A stretch of DNA of 64,000 nt from Pyrinomonadaceae bacterium (GTDB lineage Bacteria; Acidobacteriota; Blastocatellia; Pyrinomonadales; Pyrinomonadaceae). The stretch covers positions 62,001 through 126,000 of the forward strand of contig JAHCHG010000001.1 in assembly GCA_026129865.1 (NCBI GenBank), written 5' to 3'. A program made the translations under genes and the position numbers. Under the pieces are notes generated by a model that saw only the letters and a program-made list of their open reading frames with translations, was not told the DNA's origin and ran no database searches. Shown piece after piece: positions 62,444 to 64,000 of the stretch. Each line of letters opens with the position of its first letter. Positions within the stretch are counted from its first letter, which is position 1.

Positions 62444-64000
62444 TTAGCTTCCCGCAGATTCGCGTGGAAGAATCACCGTAAAAATACTGCCCTTTTTGTA
62501 TTCCGATTCGACGGAGATCGTTCCGCCGAGAATTTTGATCAGCTTTTGTGAAATGGACAAACCCAAACCTGTGCCCTGATGATTACGAGTGAGTCCGGAA
62601 TCTATTTGACTAAAAGGCACAAAAAGCTTCTTTATATCTTCATTTCTAATACCTATTCCCGTATCAATCACTTTCGTTATTATCACGTTTTCCGTCACTT
62701 CGCAACGAACGGTTACTTTACCGGTTTCAGTAAATTTCACGGCATTATCGACCAGATTGATCAATACCTGTTCGATTCGGCGCTCGTCGCTGACGATCTT
62801 CGGCATGTTCGGCGGAAGTTCATAGCTGAGAGCAATTCCCTTCGTTTCCGCCTGCGGTTTCATCAGCGCGATCGTGTTAAAAATGGATTTTCGTAAATCA
62901 TATTCGGTTTTAACGACAGCCATTTCGCCCGCCTCGATCTTCGAAAGGTCAAGAATGTCGTTTATCAGCGAAAGCAAATGTCGACCGCTGTTCTTTACCA
63001 TCAAAAGCTGTTTCTTCTGTTCTTCCGTCAATGGTCCGGCGATCTCGTTGATGAGTATTCCGGTAAATCCGATGATCGAATTCAGAGGAGTCCGTAATTC
63101 ATGCGACATTGTTGCCAGGAATGCAGATTTTAAACGATCGGCTGATTTCGCCTTGATCGTTTCAATTTCCAGCGCGGCGGTTCGTTCTTCGACAAGCCGC
63201 TCAAGTTCTTCCCGATATAAAGCCAATTCTTCCTCAGCACGCTTTTGGTCGGTAATGTCCGCGATCGTTCCGATAAATCCGAACAATTCTTCATTATTCC
63301 TAAGCGGCACAGCCCGAACGCTGGAAAACGTGATCGATCCGTCCGGTTTTTTCCATCGAAAGCCGGACATAAAATGCCCGTCTGATTCGACCGTATGCTG
63401 CCATTGACGCCTGACGCGTTCGCGGTCTTCGGGCGCGACGGCGCTCGTCCAGCCGTAACCCATAGACTCGCCATATTTTAAACCTGTTATTTCAAGCAGC
63501 GGCTGATTTACATAAACAAATTCGCCGTTAAGATCTGCCTGGAAAATTCCGATCGGTGCATTTTCGGTCAGCGATCTGAACCGGTTCTCGCTTTCGATGA
63601 TCTCCTTATCGATCGCGAGCCGTTCCGAAACATCTCTGGCGATCGCAATAACATTTCCCTCGTCGTTCATGCGTGAACTGATGTCCATGACCAACGCACT
63701 TCCGTCTTTTCGTTTTATTCTCCGGCGCGTAAAGGTCGATTCACCATTCTTCAGGCGATCGTACGGAATCGGGAGTTCGGCAAGATCCTCCGTAAATAGG
63801 AGATCAGCGATTCCGAATTTGGAAAATTCTTCGATCGAATAGCCGGAATGCATTGCAGCGGCTTTATTAAAATCAAGAATAGCGCCGTCGAGATTGTGAA
63901 CAAGAATGCCGTCGGACGCCTGGTCGATCAGCGCGCGGTATTTCATTTCGCTTTCTTTTAACGCAGCGCGAATTCGCGTTTCTTCCGTAATATCCCGGAC
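62444..64000 (-). CDS. PAS-domain sensor histidine kinase, 5' end outside window
   Basis: The reading frame stays open to the window edge, so the true start lies beyond 64000; at least 518 residues are seen. The visible part includes the end of one PAS domain (VRDITEE), then two PAS domains with PAC ends (IARDVSERLA and GTIADITDQ), a coiled coil, HisKA with the phosphorylated His in ATMSHELRTPLNSIIGF, and HATPase (INLVDNAVKFT, DTGIGI, GTGLGLSIS). No membrane segment is visible, so it may be a soluble sensor. It is first in the kinase-regulator-hybrid kinase unit. Confidence 0.9.
   Translation of the reverse strand, partial: VRDITEETRIRAALKESEMKYRALIDQASDGILVHNLDGAILDFNKAAAMHSGYSIEEFSKFGIADLLFTEDLAELPIPYDRLKNGESTFTRRRIKRKDGSALVMDISSRMNDEGNVIAIARDVSERLAIDKEIIESENRFRSLTENAPIGIFQADLNGEFVYVNQPLLEITGLKYGESMGYGWTSAVAPEDRERVRRQWQHTVESDGHFMSGFRWKKPDGSITFSSVRAVPLRNNEELFGFIGTIADITDQKRAEEELALYREELERLVEERTAALEIETIKAKSADRLKSAFLATMSHELRTPLNSIIGFTGILINEIAGPLTEEQKKQLLMVKNSGRHLLSLINDILDLSKIEAGEMAVVKTEYDLRKSIFNTIALMKPQAETKGIALSYELPPNMPKIVSDERRIEQVLINLVDNAVKFTETGKVTVRCEVTENVIITKVIDTGIGIRNEDIKKLFVPFSQIDSGLTRNHQGTGLGLSISQKLIKILGGTISVESEYKKGSIFTVILPRESAGS

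Overview
This 64 kb window looks like chromosomal DNA of an Acidobacteriota bacterium, most likely class Blastocatellia. That placement is inferred from gene content: giant Oar-like TonB-dependent receptors with carboxypeptidase-regulatory N-termini, system II cytochrome c maturation, a propeller-type histidine kinase, a Ser/Thr kinase with an exported tail, and many secreted hydrolases. Base composition is moderate. Two tRNA genes encode CCA and have sigma70-like promoters (TTGCAR, 17 nt, TAnnAT). No insertion sequence, CRISPR array, rRNA gene or clear prophage was found.

Region 1 (1-14.9 kb) is a cell-wall recycling locus. It holds an exported serine beta-lactamase-fold/DUF1343 fusion (equivalent to Bacillus YbbE joined to YbbC/NamZ), two large TonB receptors, an exported GH3 NagZ, a sodium:solute symporter and MurQ etherase. 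It forms two convergent transcription units. A MurNAc kinase is not present. Region 2 (14.9-24.6 kb) has a Yip1-like membrane protein, an oppD-GNAT-Uma2-oppF operon, an S41 protease, an M28 peptidase followed by a 55-residue membrane protein, and an M1 aminopeptidase. On the minus strand at 24.7-24.9 kb lies a ydaO-type cyclic-di-AMP riboswitch with its own promoter and a terminator downstream, but no recognisable target gene.

Region 3 (24.9-31.6 kb) concerns respiration: DUF420, oxidase subunit III and heme O synthase face away from ResB and CcsA, followed by a DUF4177-like exported protein and a TPR protein. Region 4 (31.6-39.4 kb) holds an exported PPC-like protein, an AAC(6')-like acetyltransferase, an S41 protein that has lost both catalytic residues, RuvX, a penicillin acylase homologue, an aldehyde dehydrogenase and a lipoprotein cytochrome c. 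Region 5 (39.4-47.8 kb) holds tRNA-Arg, a response regulator with a propeller kinase, a Ser/Thr kinase, an acyltransferase, an exported unknown and tRNA-Thr.

Region 6 (47.8-56.5 kb) is the most unusual. An XRE repressor with a small membrane protein is divergent from a SWIM zinc-finger protein whose C-terminal half resembles Rad52-type annealing proteins; repeated half-sites fill the gap between them. Next come a GAF sensor, a cytosolic subtilase and a catalytic/non-catalytic M16 pair in one apparent operon, divergent from another S41 protease with a structured leader. Region 7 (56.7-64 kb) is a minus-strand signalling operon: a histidine kinase cut by the window end, a single-domain response regulator and a 1771-residue hybrid kinase.

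All functional assignments come from motif recognition by eye; no homology search was run.
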